Shown one piece after another: positions 1 to 7,822 of a stretch of DNA of 64,000 nt (position 1 is its first letter; the number at the start of each line of letters is the position of its first letter). The notes under the pieces were generated by a model. The model searched no databases, was not told the origin of the DNA, and was given only the letters and a program-made list of their open reading frames with translations. The translations under genes and the position numbers were made by a program. The DNA comes from Acidobacteriota bacterium (GTDB lineage Bacteria; Acidobacteriota; Terriglobia; Bryobacterales; Bryobacteraceae): NCBI GenBank assembly GCA_003223115.1, contig QHXW01000028.1, positions 1 through 64,000 on the forward strand. Reading direction: 5' to 3'.

Positions 1-207
1 CTCCTGCGTTTGGCGGTTCACTCGGACCAGCACGCCACCGGTAAGGTAACGAATGGTCTCGGCGGCCTCTTCTTCGACAGCCAGCGGATTGAAGGTCTTG
101 GGTTCGTTGCGCACGCAGAAGCGTAGTTCGCCGCCCCATTGCGCCGGCGCCTGGATAGCCGCGAACAGCCATAAGCTTGCAACCGCGATGAACGTCCGGC
201 GCCTCAT
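1..207 (-). CDS. ABC transporter substrate-binding protein, N-terminus only
   Basis: The first 69 codons of a secreted solute-binding protein, cut by the window edge. Translation from the ATG at 207 gives a basic, hydrophobic signal peptide ending in AQA/AQW, then a stretch typical of the mature start of family-5 peptide/nickel binding proteins (GGELRFCVRNEPKTFNPL). It captures the substrate in the periplasm for the two permeases encoded just upstream. Its ATG overlaps the stop of the preceding permease gene by 4 bp (ATGA), so the three genes form one tight operon. The substrate cannot be named from this fragment. Oligopeptide or dipeptide is the usual choice for the family. Confidence 0.8.
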   Translation of the reverse strand, partial: MRRRTFIAVASLWLFAAIQAPAQWGGELRFCVRNEPKTFNPLAVEEEAAETIRYLTGGVLVRVNRQTQE

Positions 208-1010
208 ACGAAAGACTCCTTGCGCGGCAGAACAAACTGGAAGCAGGTCATCACCATCACCAGCAGGCCGAGCGGCGCGAGCACCCATGGATTGGTTGCG
301 ATCAAATGCGGGTTCCCGAGATCGCGCAAAAGATTTCCCCAGGACGGCAGCGGCTCAGCCACACCCAGGCCGATCAAACCCAGGCTGGCTTCGCCCAGAA
401 TGAAAATTGGAATGGAAGTCCAGAACTGCGCGAGCACCACCGGTTTCAGGTTCGGAATCATGTGCACCAGAATCAGCCGGACCCCGTTGCATCCGCACGC
501 CTGCGCGTGCAGAATCATGTCGGAGTTGCGCAGTGACTGCGCCCCGATACGAATGACTCGCGCCGGCCCGGCCCAGCCGAGCAAGCCCATGACGGCAAAG
601 GTCACCAGCATCGAATCAATGGGCGCGGTGTTCAAAGGCAGCAGTGCGCGTGTGATCAGAAAAAGAAACAGCCAGGGGATGGATAGAAACAGGTCAATCA
701 AACGCAGAACTACCCGGTCCCACCAGCCGCCCATGTAGCCGGCCACTCCGCCCACTAACACGGCCATGGCGGTTGAAATAATTGCTGCTCCAGGCGCGAG
801 AAGCAGCGATACGCGGGTGCCGTACAGCAGGCGCGACCAGCGGTCCCGGCCCAGTTCGTCGGTTCCGAGTGGGAACTGGCGCGAAGCCGGCGCGCAAATG
901 GATTCACGAAACTGCAGAGAATAAGGGATTGGCGCGAACGCGTCCGCCAGCATGGAGATGGCGAATACCGTGACCAGGATCACCAGGGCGGCTTTGCGCA
1001 AAATTCTCAT
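204..1010 (-). CDS. ABC transporter permease, DppC/OppC type
   Basis: An inner-membrane permease of about 268 residues in the peptide/nickel importer family. An N-terminal transmembrane helix is followed by a periplasmic stretch with the family motif GTDELGRDRWSRLLYGTR. Further membrane helices and the cytoplasmic coupling loop (EASLGLIGLGVAEPLPSWG) lie toward the C-terminus. The start at 1010 is chosen because its ATG overlaps the upstream permease stop (ATGA, 1007-1010); the longer open frame upstream encodes no recognisable sequence. It pairs with the DppB-type permease and the binding protein. The ATPase genes are not in the window and presumably lie beyond the left edge. Confidence 0.87.
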   Translation of the reverse strand: MRILRKAALVILVTVFAISMLADAFAPIPYSLQFRESICAPASRQFPLGTDELGRDRWSRLLYGTRVSLLLAPGAAIISTAMAVLVGGVAGYMGGWWDRVVLRLIDLFLSIPWLFLFLITRALLPLNTAPIDSMLVTFAVMGLLGWAGPARVIRIGAQSLRNSDMILHAQACGCNGVRLILVHMIPNLKPVVLAQFWTSIPIFILGEASLGLIGLGVAEPLPSWGNLLRDLGNPHLIATNPWVLAPLGLLVMVMTCFQFVLPRKESFV

Positions 1011-1873
1011 CGCCGGTCCCGAGTGCAGATGGAAATCGCCAGGTCTGACGTCGAATTGGCGATTTGCGTAAATGCCGCAACCAGAATGGTGAGCGAGACC
1101 AACACGGGAAGGTCGCGCGCCAGCGCTGCTTTCCACGCGAGCTGCCCGATCCCGGGAAAATCACAGAGCACTTCGATGGGGATGGCCGCTCCGAAGGCTA
1201 CGCTCAGGCTCACGCCGGCGAGCGCCAGCAACTGAGGGGCGATCCACGGCACAACATGCCAGACGAAAACCCGCGTGGGGCTTAGGCCCCGCGCTTGCGC
1301 CACGAAAACGTGTGGCTCGCCGTACGCTTCGATGATCAGATTGCGCGCGTAGCGGAACACGTTGGGAAAAATCACCAGCGCGATGGCGAGTTTGGCCGGA
1401 CCGTTGGCGAAGAACAGGAGTAGCGCCAGAACGGCTGACGGCACGCATAGGAAGAAGCCGCTGATACAGGTGGTGACGAGATCGTAGAGCGGCGCGCGGT
1501 TCACGGCTGCCGGCACCGCCAACAGCAGGCCCAGCAGCCATCCGCCGGCAATTCCCGCGATCATCAACTGTAAAGTGACACGCGCTCTTTCCACCAGTAG
1601 TTCACTCACCGGACGGCTCAACGAACGGGAGACGCGGAAATCGCCCCGCAGCATGCGGCCGAGGTAATGTGAGTAATATTGGAAAACGTTGCGTTCGCCG
1701 GCATGCGATTGCTCTAGAGCTTGAATGCTCGACTCGTTGAGGCGTGGATCGAGGCGCTGGTCGTCGGCCTCAAAGCCTGGGCCGAATCGTACCAAGGTGG
1801 CGCCAAGTAGCCCGGCGACGAGAGTCGTGAGTACGAACGCACTCACGTGCCTTGCCAACCGCCGAATCCACAT
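1007..1873 (-). CDS. ABC transporter permease, DppB/OppB type
   Basis: A 288-residue inner-membrane permease, partner of the DppC-type subunit. It has one N-terminal helix, a periplasmic segment containing YLGRMLRGDFRVSRSLSRPV (the usual GDFG-S-RPV region of this family), and then several helices. The coupling region near the C-terminus reads IPIEVLCDFPGIGQLAWKA. It opens the importer operon as visible here. The gene starts 54 bp after the stop of the HD-GYP/GGDEF gene on the same strand. No terminator was seen between them, so read-through is possible, but a functional link is not evident. Confidence 0.87.
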   Translation of the reverse strand: MWIRRLARHVSAFVLTTLVAGLLGATLVRFGPGFEADDQRLDPRLNESSIQALEQSHAGERNVFQYYSHYLGRMLRGDFRVSRSLSRPVSELLVERARVTLQLMIAGIAGGWLLGLLLAVPAAVNRAPLYDLVTTCISGFFLCVPSAVLALLLFFANGPAKLAIALVIFPNVFRYARNLIIEAYGEPHVFVAQARGLSPTRVFVWHVVPWIAPQLLALAGVSLSVAFGAAIPIEVLCDFPGIGQLAWKAALARDLPVLVSLTILVAAFTQIANSTSDLAISICTRDRR

Positions 1874-1927
1874 ATGCCTGTTCTCCCGAGAATGCCTGCC
1901 CGCAAATCCGTCTACATCAATTTCGGG

Positions 1928-4369
1928 TTATTGCACGGCTACTACGGCAAGTTTTGATTCAGTCAATATCTCCGGCGCACCGGTACGCTGCAGCTTTTGT
2001 TGCTGCTTGTTCTTGTACATTCTCCGGTCCGCCGTGGCCAGTAAATCTTCCGCATTGCTTCCATCGGCCGGATAGAAAGCTTCGCCCACGCTCATCGAAA
2101 GGTAACGGCCGTTGTCAGGCACAATTTCTCCGGCTTCGGAGGCAACCTGCGTTAGTTGCCGGGTTCTTTCCTCTACCGAGTCCGGAGTGATGTGCGGCAG
2201 GAGTAGAACAAATTCATCCCCGCCCATCCGCGCTACATAGTCGTATTCGCGGCAGTTCTGCTTCAAACCATTCGCCACCCGGCTCAGCACTTTGTTGCCG
2301 GTCAGGTGGCCGAAACAATCATTCACCTGCTTGAACCCATCCAGATCGCACACCAGCACAGCCAGCGGGATATTCATACGCCGGCAGCGAGCCAGTTCAC
2401 TGTCGAGCCGCAGGAACAGCGAACGCGCGTTCGGCAAGTTCGTCAGGTAGTCGATAGTTGCCGAGTTCTCGACTTGCCGGTACTTCAGCGCGTTGTCGAT
2501 CGACAGTGAAACTTTGGAGCTGATAGCCAGCAGAATGCGCAAATTGTCTTTGGCGAAAGCATCTTTATCCGCGCGATACAGCGTGAGCACGCCTACCATT
2601 CCGTTCAGTCCTTCAAGCGGAACCGCGAGCGCTGAACGCAGGGTGCTAAATTTACCCGGGTCGCCCATGTAGCCGGCTTCAACCGACGGATTTCCATTCA
2701 AAATCGGCTTCTTGTTCTGCGCTACCCAGCCCGAGAGGCCTTCGCCCACGGGAATTTCGAGGGAGGAGAACAGCCGGAAATTCTCGCCATTCACGTACTC
2801 GGGTATCAGTTTCTGATCGCGCAGCACGTAGACCGCAATCGAGTCATACGGAATCAGGCGCTTCAAGCGCACCGCGACCACTGACAGTGTCTCGTTCAAG
2901 CTCAGAGAATTGCCCAGGTCCTGTGTGAGCTCGAACAGCATCTGCACTTCCTGGCGGGCAGCGGCGATTGAACACAGCGGATCGAGAATGTCCTTGCGGA
3001 AGCTGGGCTGCGCGCCAGTAAATTCGAAGCCGGCGGCTGGAGCCAGGCCCTTTTCGATCTTGACGTGGGTCGAGAGGCGCTTCTGATCCGACTTCTGGGA
3101 GTGCGCCATCTGTTCCAATTCTTTATAGCGTCGCTGAAGCACCTGCACCACTTTGGGATCGAAGCTCTTGCCGGACTCGGAAGCGATGAACTCCATGGCG
3201 CGGTCGAGCGGCAGAGCACGTCGATACTGGCGGTTCGATGCCAGCGCATCCAGGCAATCCACCGACGAAAGAATGCGCGCTCCGATGGGAATCTCTTCGC
3301 CCTTGAGGCCGCCGGGATATCCCGTGCCGTCCCATTTCTCGTGATGGGCGCGCACGATGGGCACCACCGGATAAGGAAACTGCACGCTCTCCAGAATTTC
3401 GGCCCCGACGACGGGATGAATCTTGATTTTTTCGAACTCTTCTGGCGTGAGTTTGCCGGGCTTGGAAATGATCTGCTCGGGCACAGCCAGTTTACCGATG
3501 TCGTGCAGCAGAGCAGCCGCACGCAGCGCCTGCATTTCCGCTGGCGGGAGTCCCAGGTCTTTGGCTATTTCCATGGCGTAGATGCGTACGCGCCGGAGAT
3601 GATCGTGGGTCGTATGGTCCTTGGCCTCGATGGCCAATGCCAGCGCTTCAATGGTGCGCAGGTGCAAAGCAGCCATTTCTTCGACGTGCTTCTTTTCGTC
3701 CTCCAGCCTGCCGAGATAAGTACGGTACGAGCGGTAAATAAAGTAAATGACAGGAATCAGAACGAGGGAAGCGTGCCAGTGAGTCTGCCGGCTCAGCACC
3801 GCCAGAATCCAGGCGATCGAAGCGCCGCCCAGATAATACGGAAAGCACCAAAAGTAGCAGTCGTACCAGATTTTCGTGATCGACTTTCCCTCGGTCATCG
3901 AAATTGCCGCGGCCACCGGCACTGTGTTCATTAGGAAAAAGACGCAAGCAGTAATTCCCAGACGAATCGGATTGGTGTCGCTGGGCATGCCGGTCAAGTT
4001 CGCGTGATAGGTGTAATACGAAGTGGCCACAGAGATGGCCATCGCGGCGGTATTGAAGATGACTTGGAAGGTTTTGGGTTTGGTTCTGGACTTCCACAAG
4101 CACTGAATCAAACTGCCAGTGCATCCAATGATCAACGTGGAGGGAAGATCCAGCTCGACGATGCCGATCAGAATGAAAAGGAAGTTCACCGACATCGTGC
4201 CGGTGATGCTCGGGAGGGCTACTTTGAGGGCCGACGCGACGGCCGAAACGGCAAGAAAGCACAGCGCACGGGCCAAATTCTGCGAGTTCCAATGAGTCAG
4301 CCCGAAGAGGGAGACCAGCGCGCCAGCCATAGAAATCATGCCGATATATATTCGGGCTTTTAACGGCAT
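1928..4369 (-). CDS. Membrane cyclic di-GMP protein: HD-GYP, GAF and GGDEF domains
   Basis: A protein of about 813 residues with both cyclic di-GMP breakdown and synthesis modules. Residues 1-215 are a multi-helix membrane sensor. An HD-GYP phosphodiesterase domain follows with HDIGK, HHEKWDGTGYPGGL and neighbouring metal-ligand motifs intact. Next come a GAF domain (about 470-610) and a C-terminal diguanylate cyclase domain with GGDEF and an inhibitory I-site, REYD, exactly five residues before it. All key residues of both activities are present, so it may switch between making and degrading cyclic di-GMP. The start at 4369 excludes an upstream frame extension without protein-like sequence and fits a sigma-54 promoter at 4405-4420. 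It is divergent from the activator gene at 4864. Confidence 0.92.
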   Translation of the reverse strand: MPLKARIYIGMISMAGALVSLFGLTHWNSQNLARALCFLAVSAVASALKVALPSITGTMSVNFLFILIGIVELDLPSTLIIGCTGSLIQCLWKSRTKPKTFQVIFNTAAMAISVATSYYTYHANLTGMPSDTNPIRLGITACVFFLMNTVPVAAAISMTEGKSITKIWYDCYFWCFPYYLGGASIAWILAVLSRQTHWHASLVLIPVIYFIYRSYRTYLGRLEDEKKHVEEMAALHLRTIEALALAIEAKDHTTHDHLRRVRIYAMEIAKDLGLPPAEMQALRAAALLHDIGKLAVPEQIISKPGKLTPEEFEKIKIHPVVGAEILESVQFPYPVVPIVRAHHEKWDGTGYPGGLKGEEIPIGARILSSVDCLDALASNRQYRRALPLDRAMEFIASESGKSFDPKVVQVLQRRYKELEQMAHSQKSDQKRLSTHVKIEKGLAPAAGFEFTGAQPSFRKDILDPLCSIAAARQEVQMLFELTQDLGNSLSLNETLSVVAVRLKRLIPYDSIAVYVLRDQKLIPEYVNGENFRLFSSLEIPVGEGLSGWVAQNKKPILNGNPSVEAGYMGDPGKFSTLRSALAVPLEGLNGMVGVLTLYRADKDAFAKDNLRILLAISSKVSLSIDNALKYRQVENSATIDYLTNLPNARSLFLRLDSELARCRRMNIPLAVLVCDLDGFKQVNDCFGHLTGNKVLSRVANGLKQNCREYDYVARMGGDEFVLLLPHITPDSVEERTRQLTQVASEAGEIVPDNGRYLSMSVGEAFYPADGSNAEDLLATADRRMYKNKQQQKLQRTGAPEILTESKLAVVAVQ

Positions 4370-4404
4370 CGTACTGTAGTTTTGGTCCACCGAGACCCGA
4401 TTAG

Positions 4405-4420
4405 TGCAAGCACCATACCA
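4405..4420 (-). promoter_or_regulatory. Sigma-54 (-24/-12) promoter for the HD-GYP/GGDEF gene
   Basis: On the minus strand the sequence TGGTATGGTGCTTGCA carries the invariant GG and GC with exactly ten bases between them and a perfect TTGCA at -12. Predicted transcription begins near 4395, about 25 bases before the ATG at 4369. A symmetrical dyad 124-140 bp upstream (4542-4558) is placed like a bacterial enhancer. The start of a sigma-54 activator gene lies at the other end of the same intergenic region. Confidence 0.72.
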
Positions 4421-4541
4421 AGTGGCGCCCCGGACATGCGGCTGGTTGTAAACCCGTCTACCTGCAATAGTTGATGTTTTTCCGGGAAACCGGGCAGAAT
4501 TAACCGCGAACCTGATTTGCGACCGGATGGCACAATTCAAC

Positions 4542-4558
4542 GGTGACAGAGTGTCACT
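4542..4558. promoter_or_regulatory. Enhancer-like dyad GGTGACA-N3-TGTCACT
   Basis: A 17-bp inverted repeat with 6-7 bp arms around GAG. A near-identical dyad (GGTGACA-AAC-TGTCACC) occurs at 7023-7039 upstream of a second sigma-54 promoter. The match in sequence, spacing and promoter type suggests a common activator, most simply the Fis-type regulator encoded at 4864. This assignment is inference. Confidence 0.62.
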
Positions 4559-4736
4559 GGAGAGCCCGTCAAATGACGGCCTCGAGCCTCCCCATCCAAA
4601 GTGAGTATCATCGTCGTGCGTCCCAAGTAGACATGCCTGTAGTAACTCGAGTAATCAATTTCCGGCACGTAACGTTCAGAGTTAACATCACGCGCTGATG
4701 ATTGTTACTAACTTTGGATAAAAAGTTGGAAATAAT

Positions 4737-4752
4737 GTTCTGAATTCAGAAC
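4737..4752. promoter_or_regulatory. Perfect 16-bp palindrome GTTCTGAATTCAGAAC (operator candidate 1)
   Basis: A perfect palindrome 112 bp before the activator ATG. It shares the frame GTTCY-N6-RGAAC with a second site at 4821-4836, and the two centres are 84 bp apart, eight turns of the helix. This suggests a pair of sites bound cooperatively by a dimeric regulator. Confidence 0.5.
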
Positions 4753-4820
4753 AAAGACCTTGCATCGTGTGACAAGACGGCCTAAAAATAGTGGGGACGA
4801 CTCGGATGCTGTGACGAATT

Positions 4821-4836
4821 GTTCCAGAGTCGGAAC
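4821..4836. promoter_or_regulatory. Inverted repeat GTTCC-N6-GGAAC (operator candidate 2)
   Basis: The second GTTCY-N6-RGAAC dyad. It ends 27 bp before the activator start and 14 bp before its GGAGG ribosome-binding site, so occupancy would be expected to affect transcription or its start. Its partner is the perfect palindrome at 4737-4752. Confidence 0.45.
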
Positions 4837-4863
4837 AGGGACCCGTTTTCGGAGGACGCAGGA

Positions 4864-5913
4864 ATGACGGCTGTTGGGGCAATCGAGACAGCACGTAAAA
4901 CGCATTCGCAGGCGATGCTCACTTGCGCCCGCGCGGCTGAGGATGAACGCGCTGCTCCTCGCCCGCAAAGCTATCTCGGCCTTTCGGCGATCATTGCCAG
5001 CCAGCCGATGCAGCAGATGATGGAACTGGTCATCAAGGTGGCGCAGACTAACGTAGCCGTCTTGATTAGCGGCGAAAGCGGCAGCGGCAAAGAGCTTGTC
5101 GCCCGCGCCGTTCATCACTATTCATTGCGTTGCACCAAGCCGTGGGTGGATCTGAATTGCGGAGCCCTGCCGGAACATCTCATTGAGAGTGAACTGTTCG
5201 GATACGAAAAAGGCGCCTTCAGCGGCGCCGACTCCATGAAGCAGGGACTGTTCGAAGCGGCCAATAATGGAACGCTTTTCCTGGATGAAATCGCCGAGTT
5301 GGATCCCAAGACGCAGGTGAAGCTGCTCCGCGTTCTCGATGGAGTTCCTTATTATCGGTTGGGTGGAACGCGCAAGGTGACCACCGACGTGCGTGTGGTT
5401 GCTGCCAGTAATGTGAACCTCGAGGAAGCCATTCACACCGGCAGATTCCGCGCGGATCTGTTTCATCGCCTGAGCGCCATCCAGATTCATGTGCCGGCCC
5501 TTCGGGAGAGGGGCGACGATGTCGGGCCGCTGGCGCAATTCTTCCTGCAACAGCATGATCCGCGACGCCGTTTTACCTCCGATGCCATCGAAGTTCTGCG
5601 CCGTTACCCCTGGCCCGGTAACGTGCGCGAATTAAAGAATATTGTGACCCGCGCCGCTATTTACAGCACCGGGGAAGAGATCGCAGCCATCGATCTTCCC
5701 CGCGAGGTGACCAGCAAAACCTCCAGACCATTGCAAACTGATGACAGAGAGCCGTGTTCGCTCGACGGCATGGAACAAAACGCCATTTTCAAAGCGCTGG
5801 AGCAGACGGGCGGCCATCAGCAGAAGGCCGCCGAAATTCTCGGGATTTCGCGTCGCACGCTCATTCGCAAGCTGAAACTGTACCGCTCCACGCCTTGCCA
5901 GTCGGTAGCCTGA
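4864..5913 (+). CDS. Sigma-54-dependent activator (AAA+ and Fis-type HTH, no receiver domain)
   Basis: A 349-residue bacterial enhancer-binding protein that would remodel sigma-54 RNA polymerase with ATP. After a short N-terminus of about 45 residues comes the AAA+ core: Walker A GESGSGKE, the sigma-54 contact loop as GAFSGA (a Ser variant of GAFTGA), Walker B GTLFLDEIAELD, and the RxDLFHRL arginine region. A Fis-type helix-turn-helix ends the protein (QQKAAEILGISRRTLIRKL). There is no phosphorylation or ligand domain, so control must come from partner binding, its own promoter, or direct ligand binding to the core. The ATG at 4864 is preferred over TTG 4819 because GGAGG sits at 4851-4855. 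It is divergent from the HD-GYP/GGDEF gene. Confidence 0.9.
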   Translation: MTAVGAIETARKTHSQAMLTCARAAEDERAAPRPQSYLGLSAIIASQPMQQMMELVIKVAQTNVAVLISGESGSGKELVARAVHHYSLRCTKPWVDLNCGALPEHLIESELFGYEKGAFSGADSMKQGLFEAANNGTLFLDEIAELDPKTQVKLLRVLDGVPYYRLGGTRKVTTDVRVVAASNVNLEEAIHTGRFRADLFHRLSAIQIHVPALRERGDDVGPLAQFFLQQHDPRRRFTSDAIEVLRRYPWPGNVRELKNIVTRAAIYSTGEEIAAIDLPREVTSKTSRPLQTDDREPCSLDGMEQNAIFKALEQTGGHQQKAAEILGISRRTLIRKLKLYRSTPCQSVA

Positions 5914-5945
5914 CGGCATTTCGCCCCCAGCATAGCATCGTTCAA

Positions 5946-6881
5946 TCACGCCCCGCGCCGCGCCCGGACAATGGCCAGCGCTTGCGTCGCCGCAAGGTCG
6001 TCAGCGCCACACTGCGGCCGCGCGCCAGGTGCCGCTGCCTTGAGCAGCTTGCGGAACGCTGCATCGGCTTCAAGGGCCGCCTCCAGATGCTCTGCTCCGG
6101 ACGCCGTGATCGCATAATCAGAGTTGTGACCGGGCCGGATATACTGTTTCTCGCTCAAAAACCAGATACCGAAATCCAGGTGCTCTCTGGGAAACGACAT
6201 CAGCGCCTCAAACTCGAGCACCGACAGCCCGGGGTCGTCGGGGTGCGTGCGGCGCCGCTGGTACAGCAAATAAAGAATACCCAGCCGTCGATTAGCCTCG
6301 CCTTCCACGCCCTCGCCGAATTCCTTCAGCCCGAACATAGGGAGCGGTTGCGTCCGCTGATTGCGCCGAATGTCGTCATACGCCGCGCGCCTGTCGGCAT
6401 CCGATAGCGTGTTGTATGCCTTGGTTAACAATAGAAACTTCTCTTGATTGCCGGTCTCGGTGTTATCCGGATGGTATCGCGCCGCCATGATGCGATACAC
6501 ACGATGAATCGTCTCGGGCTCGGCGTTGGGGCTGATTTGCAGCGCCTCATAGTAGTCCACCTCCGTTTCGCCGTCCTCTCGGCCCGAGCCCTTGGTTTCG
6601 GTATTGAATTCCAGGCCCAGTACGTATTTGGAGCCGCGCTGGTTGCAATGACGCACGATGGTGCTGGCCGTCAAGCCGTATTGCTCGGCGCGCACGTACA
6701 CTTCTGTGCGCTGCTCAATGGGTTCAGGCGATTCCACACGCACGCCCGTCTTCGACAGGTCGATGGCGCGGACGTTCATGATCCGGCTGTTTCCGGTGCC
6801 GTCCTGCCAATAAATCTCCAGCACGCCGTCGAATAACTGGCGCTGTTTTTTTCGTTTATCGGGTGAGTTCATCGTATTCAT
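5946..6881 (-). CDS. PilZ domain fused to a DnaJ-type J domain
   Basis: About 311 residues. The N-terminal PilZ domain keeps both cyclic di-GMP-binding motifs, RKKQR (RxxxR) near residue 9 and DLSKTG (DxSxxG). Near residue 110 a J domain begins, with the helix II-III signature HPD in RYHPDNTETG. A helical C-terminal region of unknown function follows. J domains recruit and stimulate Hsp70, so the protein could couple cyclic di-GMP level to chaperone recruitment; that role is inference. Two in-frame ATGs, at 6881 and 6872, are both possible, with only weak ribosome-binding sites. It converges on the activator gene and is divergent from the second PilZ gene. Confidence 0.87.
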   Translation of the reverse strand: MNTMNSPDKRKKQRQLFDGVLEIYWQDGTGNSRIMNVRAIDLSKTGVRVESPEPIEQRTEVYVRAEQYGLTASTIVRHCNQRGSKYVLGLEFNTETKGSGREDGETEVDYYEALQISPNAEPETIHRVYRIMAARYHPDNTETGNQEKFLLLTKAYNTLSDADRRAAYDDIRRNQRTQPLPMFGLKEFGEGVEGEANRRLGILYLLYQRRRTHPDDPGLSVLEFEALMSFPREHLDFGIWFLSEKQYIRPGHNSDYAITASGAEHLEAALEADAAFRKLLKAAAPGARPQCGADDLAATQALAIVRARRGA

Positions 6882-7022
6882 CACTCGCAGTTCGGGTGCC
6901 ACAACCTTCCCGTGCAAGGGCGGCAAATGGCCACGCCACCGGCGGGCAGAGCGCGTCAGAGATCCCCAAATAAATGGCACACTTACGCGACCTTCGGGCG
7001 CCCGGTGAAAAGCCGCCCGCGC

Positions 7023-7039
7023 GGTGACAAACTGTCACC
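7023..7039. promoter_or_regulatory. Enhancer-like dyad GGTGACA-N3-TGTCACC
   Basis: A 17-bp inverted repeat with perfect 7-bp arms, matching the dyad at 4542-4558. It lies in the roughly 400-bp divergent region between the PilZ-DnaJ and PilZ genes, about 155 bp upstream of the -24 element of the sigma-54 promoter at 7193-7208. It could also act on the PilZ-DnaJ side, where I found no -24/-12 promoter with correct spacing. Confidence 0.62.
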
Positions 7040-7192
7040 AAAGTGCCAGCCGCTATTAACTCGTTACCCCGCACCCCATTCGACTCGGCCCGCGGCCTGC
7101 CGGCTGCTGCATTTGAGACATGCTGTCGCCATGACTTTGTATAACCTGCGCTTCCTGGCTCACGCTTCCAAGCACTTAGTCGCTATTAGCTT

Positions 7193-7208
7193 TGGAACTG
7201 CTCTTGCT
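7193..7208 (+). promoter_or_regulatory. Sigma-54 (-24/-12) promoter for the PilZ gene
   Basis: TGGAACTGCTCTTGCT has GG and GC with exactly ten bases between and a TTGCT -12 element. The expected start of transcription is near 7219, 70 bp before the PilZ ATG at 7289. The dyad at 7023-7039 occupies an enhancer position. Confidence 0.68.
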
Positions 7209-7288
7209 TATTACCAAGCGGCTAACTTGATATGCACTTAAAAAACAGTGGCCGGCTACAAGAAACGGTGAACAGCAAGGGAGGATTC

Positions 7289-7726
7289 ATGAATTCGTCA
7301 GCCAACAAAGTCGCCGCCCGGTATCGCGAGCTTTTGCAGGGACTCGAACAACGCTCGCACGAGAGAATCAACCTGGCGCTCGAGTGTCGCGTGTCCCCCG
7401 GCAGCAGACGCTCGTCCGGAACCATGAAGCTCGTTGAGAACATCAGCCGCAGCGGAATCCTGATTCGCTGGCTGCCCTCGGACGGGCCCGAAGACATTCC
7501 ACGTCCGGGCGACACATTGAATATCGAAATGGCCCTGCCGGCCAACCACAATTTTGAGCGCAAGTGCTGGTTTTGCGGCGGCACGGTGGTGCGCGTTACC
7601 AAGGCCGAGGATAATTCGCCGCTGGTAGCCGTACGCATCAACACCACGAAGTTCCGGAAGTACTCGCCGCCGGCCAACCATAAGGGTTCGTCGCAGCTTC
7701 CGCAGTTCGCGTCCCTAAACCAATAA
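7289..7726 (+). CDS. PilZ-domain protein
   Basis: A 145-residue, mostly single-domain cyclic di-GMP receptor. RSHER gives the RxxxR motif and NISRSG the (D/N)xSxxG motif, so ligand binding is likely retained. The ATG at 7289 is chosen for its AGGGAGG ribosome-binding site at about 7278-7284; the frame is open further upstream but unsupported. A predicted sigma-54 promoter lies at 7193-7208. It is followed after 96 bp by the CpaE-like gene and probably reads into it. Its output partner is unknown; the neighbours suggest pili or surface behaviour. Confidence 0.88.
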   Translation: MNSSANKVAARYRELLQGLEQRSHERINLALECRVSPGSRRSSGTMKLVENISRSGILIRWLPSDGPEDIPRPGDTLNIEMALPANHNFERKCWFCGGTVVRVTKAEDNSPLVAVRINTTKFRKYSPPANHKGSSQLPQFASLNQ

Positions 7727-7822
7727 GATCCGGCATTTCTGACGCCGGGGAACTTCGGTAGCGCGGCCAGGGCTCCTTCGCCGGAAAGCTTTGGACGCGC
7801 CATCCGACAAAATATCACTGCT

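Noticed and set aside
4640-4863. Sigma-54 promoter for the activator gene itself
   Set aside because: Candidates near 4662 and 4757 lack either the GG or the GC element.
6882-7022. Sigma-54 promoter for the PilZ-DnaJ gene
   Set aside because: The best TGGC/TTGC pairs on the minus strand have 11 or more bases between GG and GC, not 10.
7727-7822. Possible sigma-54 promoter before the CpaE-like gene (GG-N10-GC near 7749-7764)
   Set aside because: The -12 part reads GTAGC instead of TTGC and there is no enhancer dyad close by.
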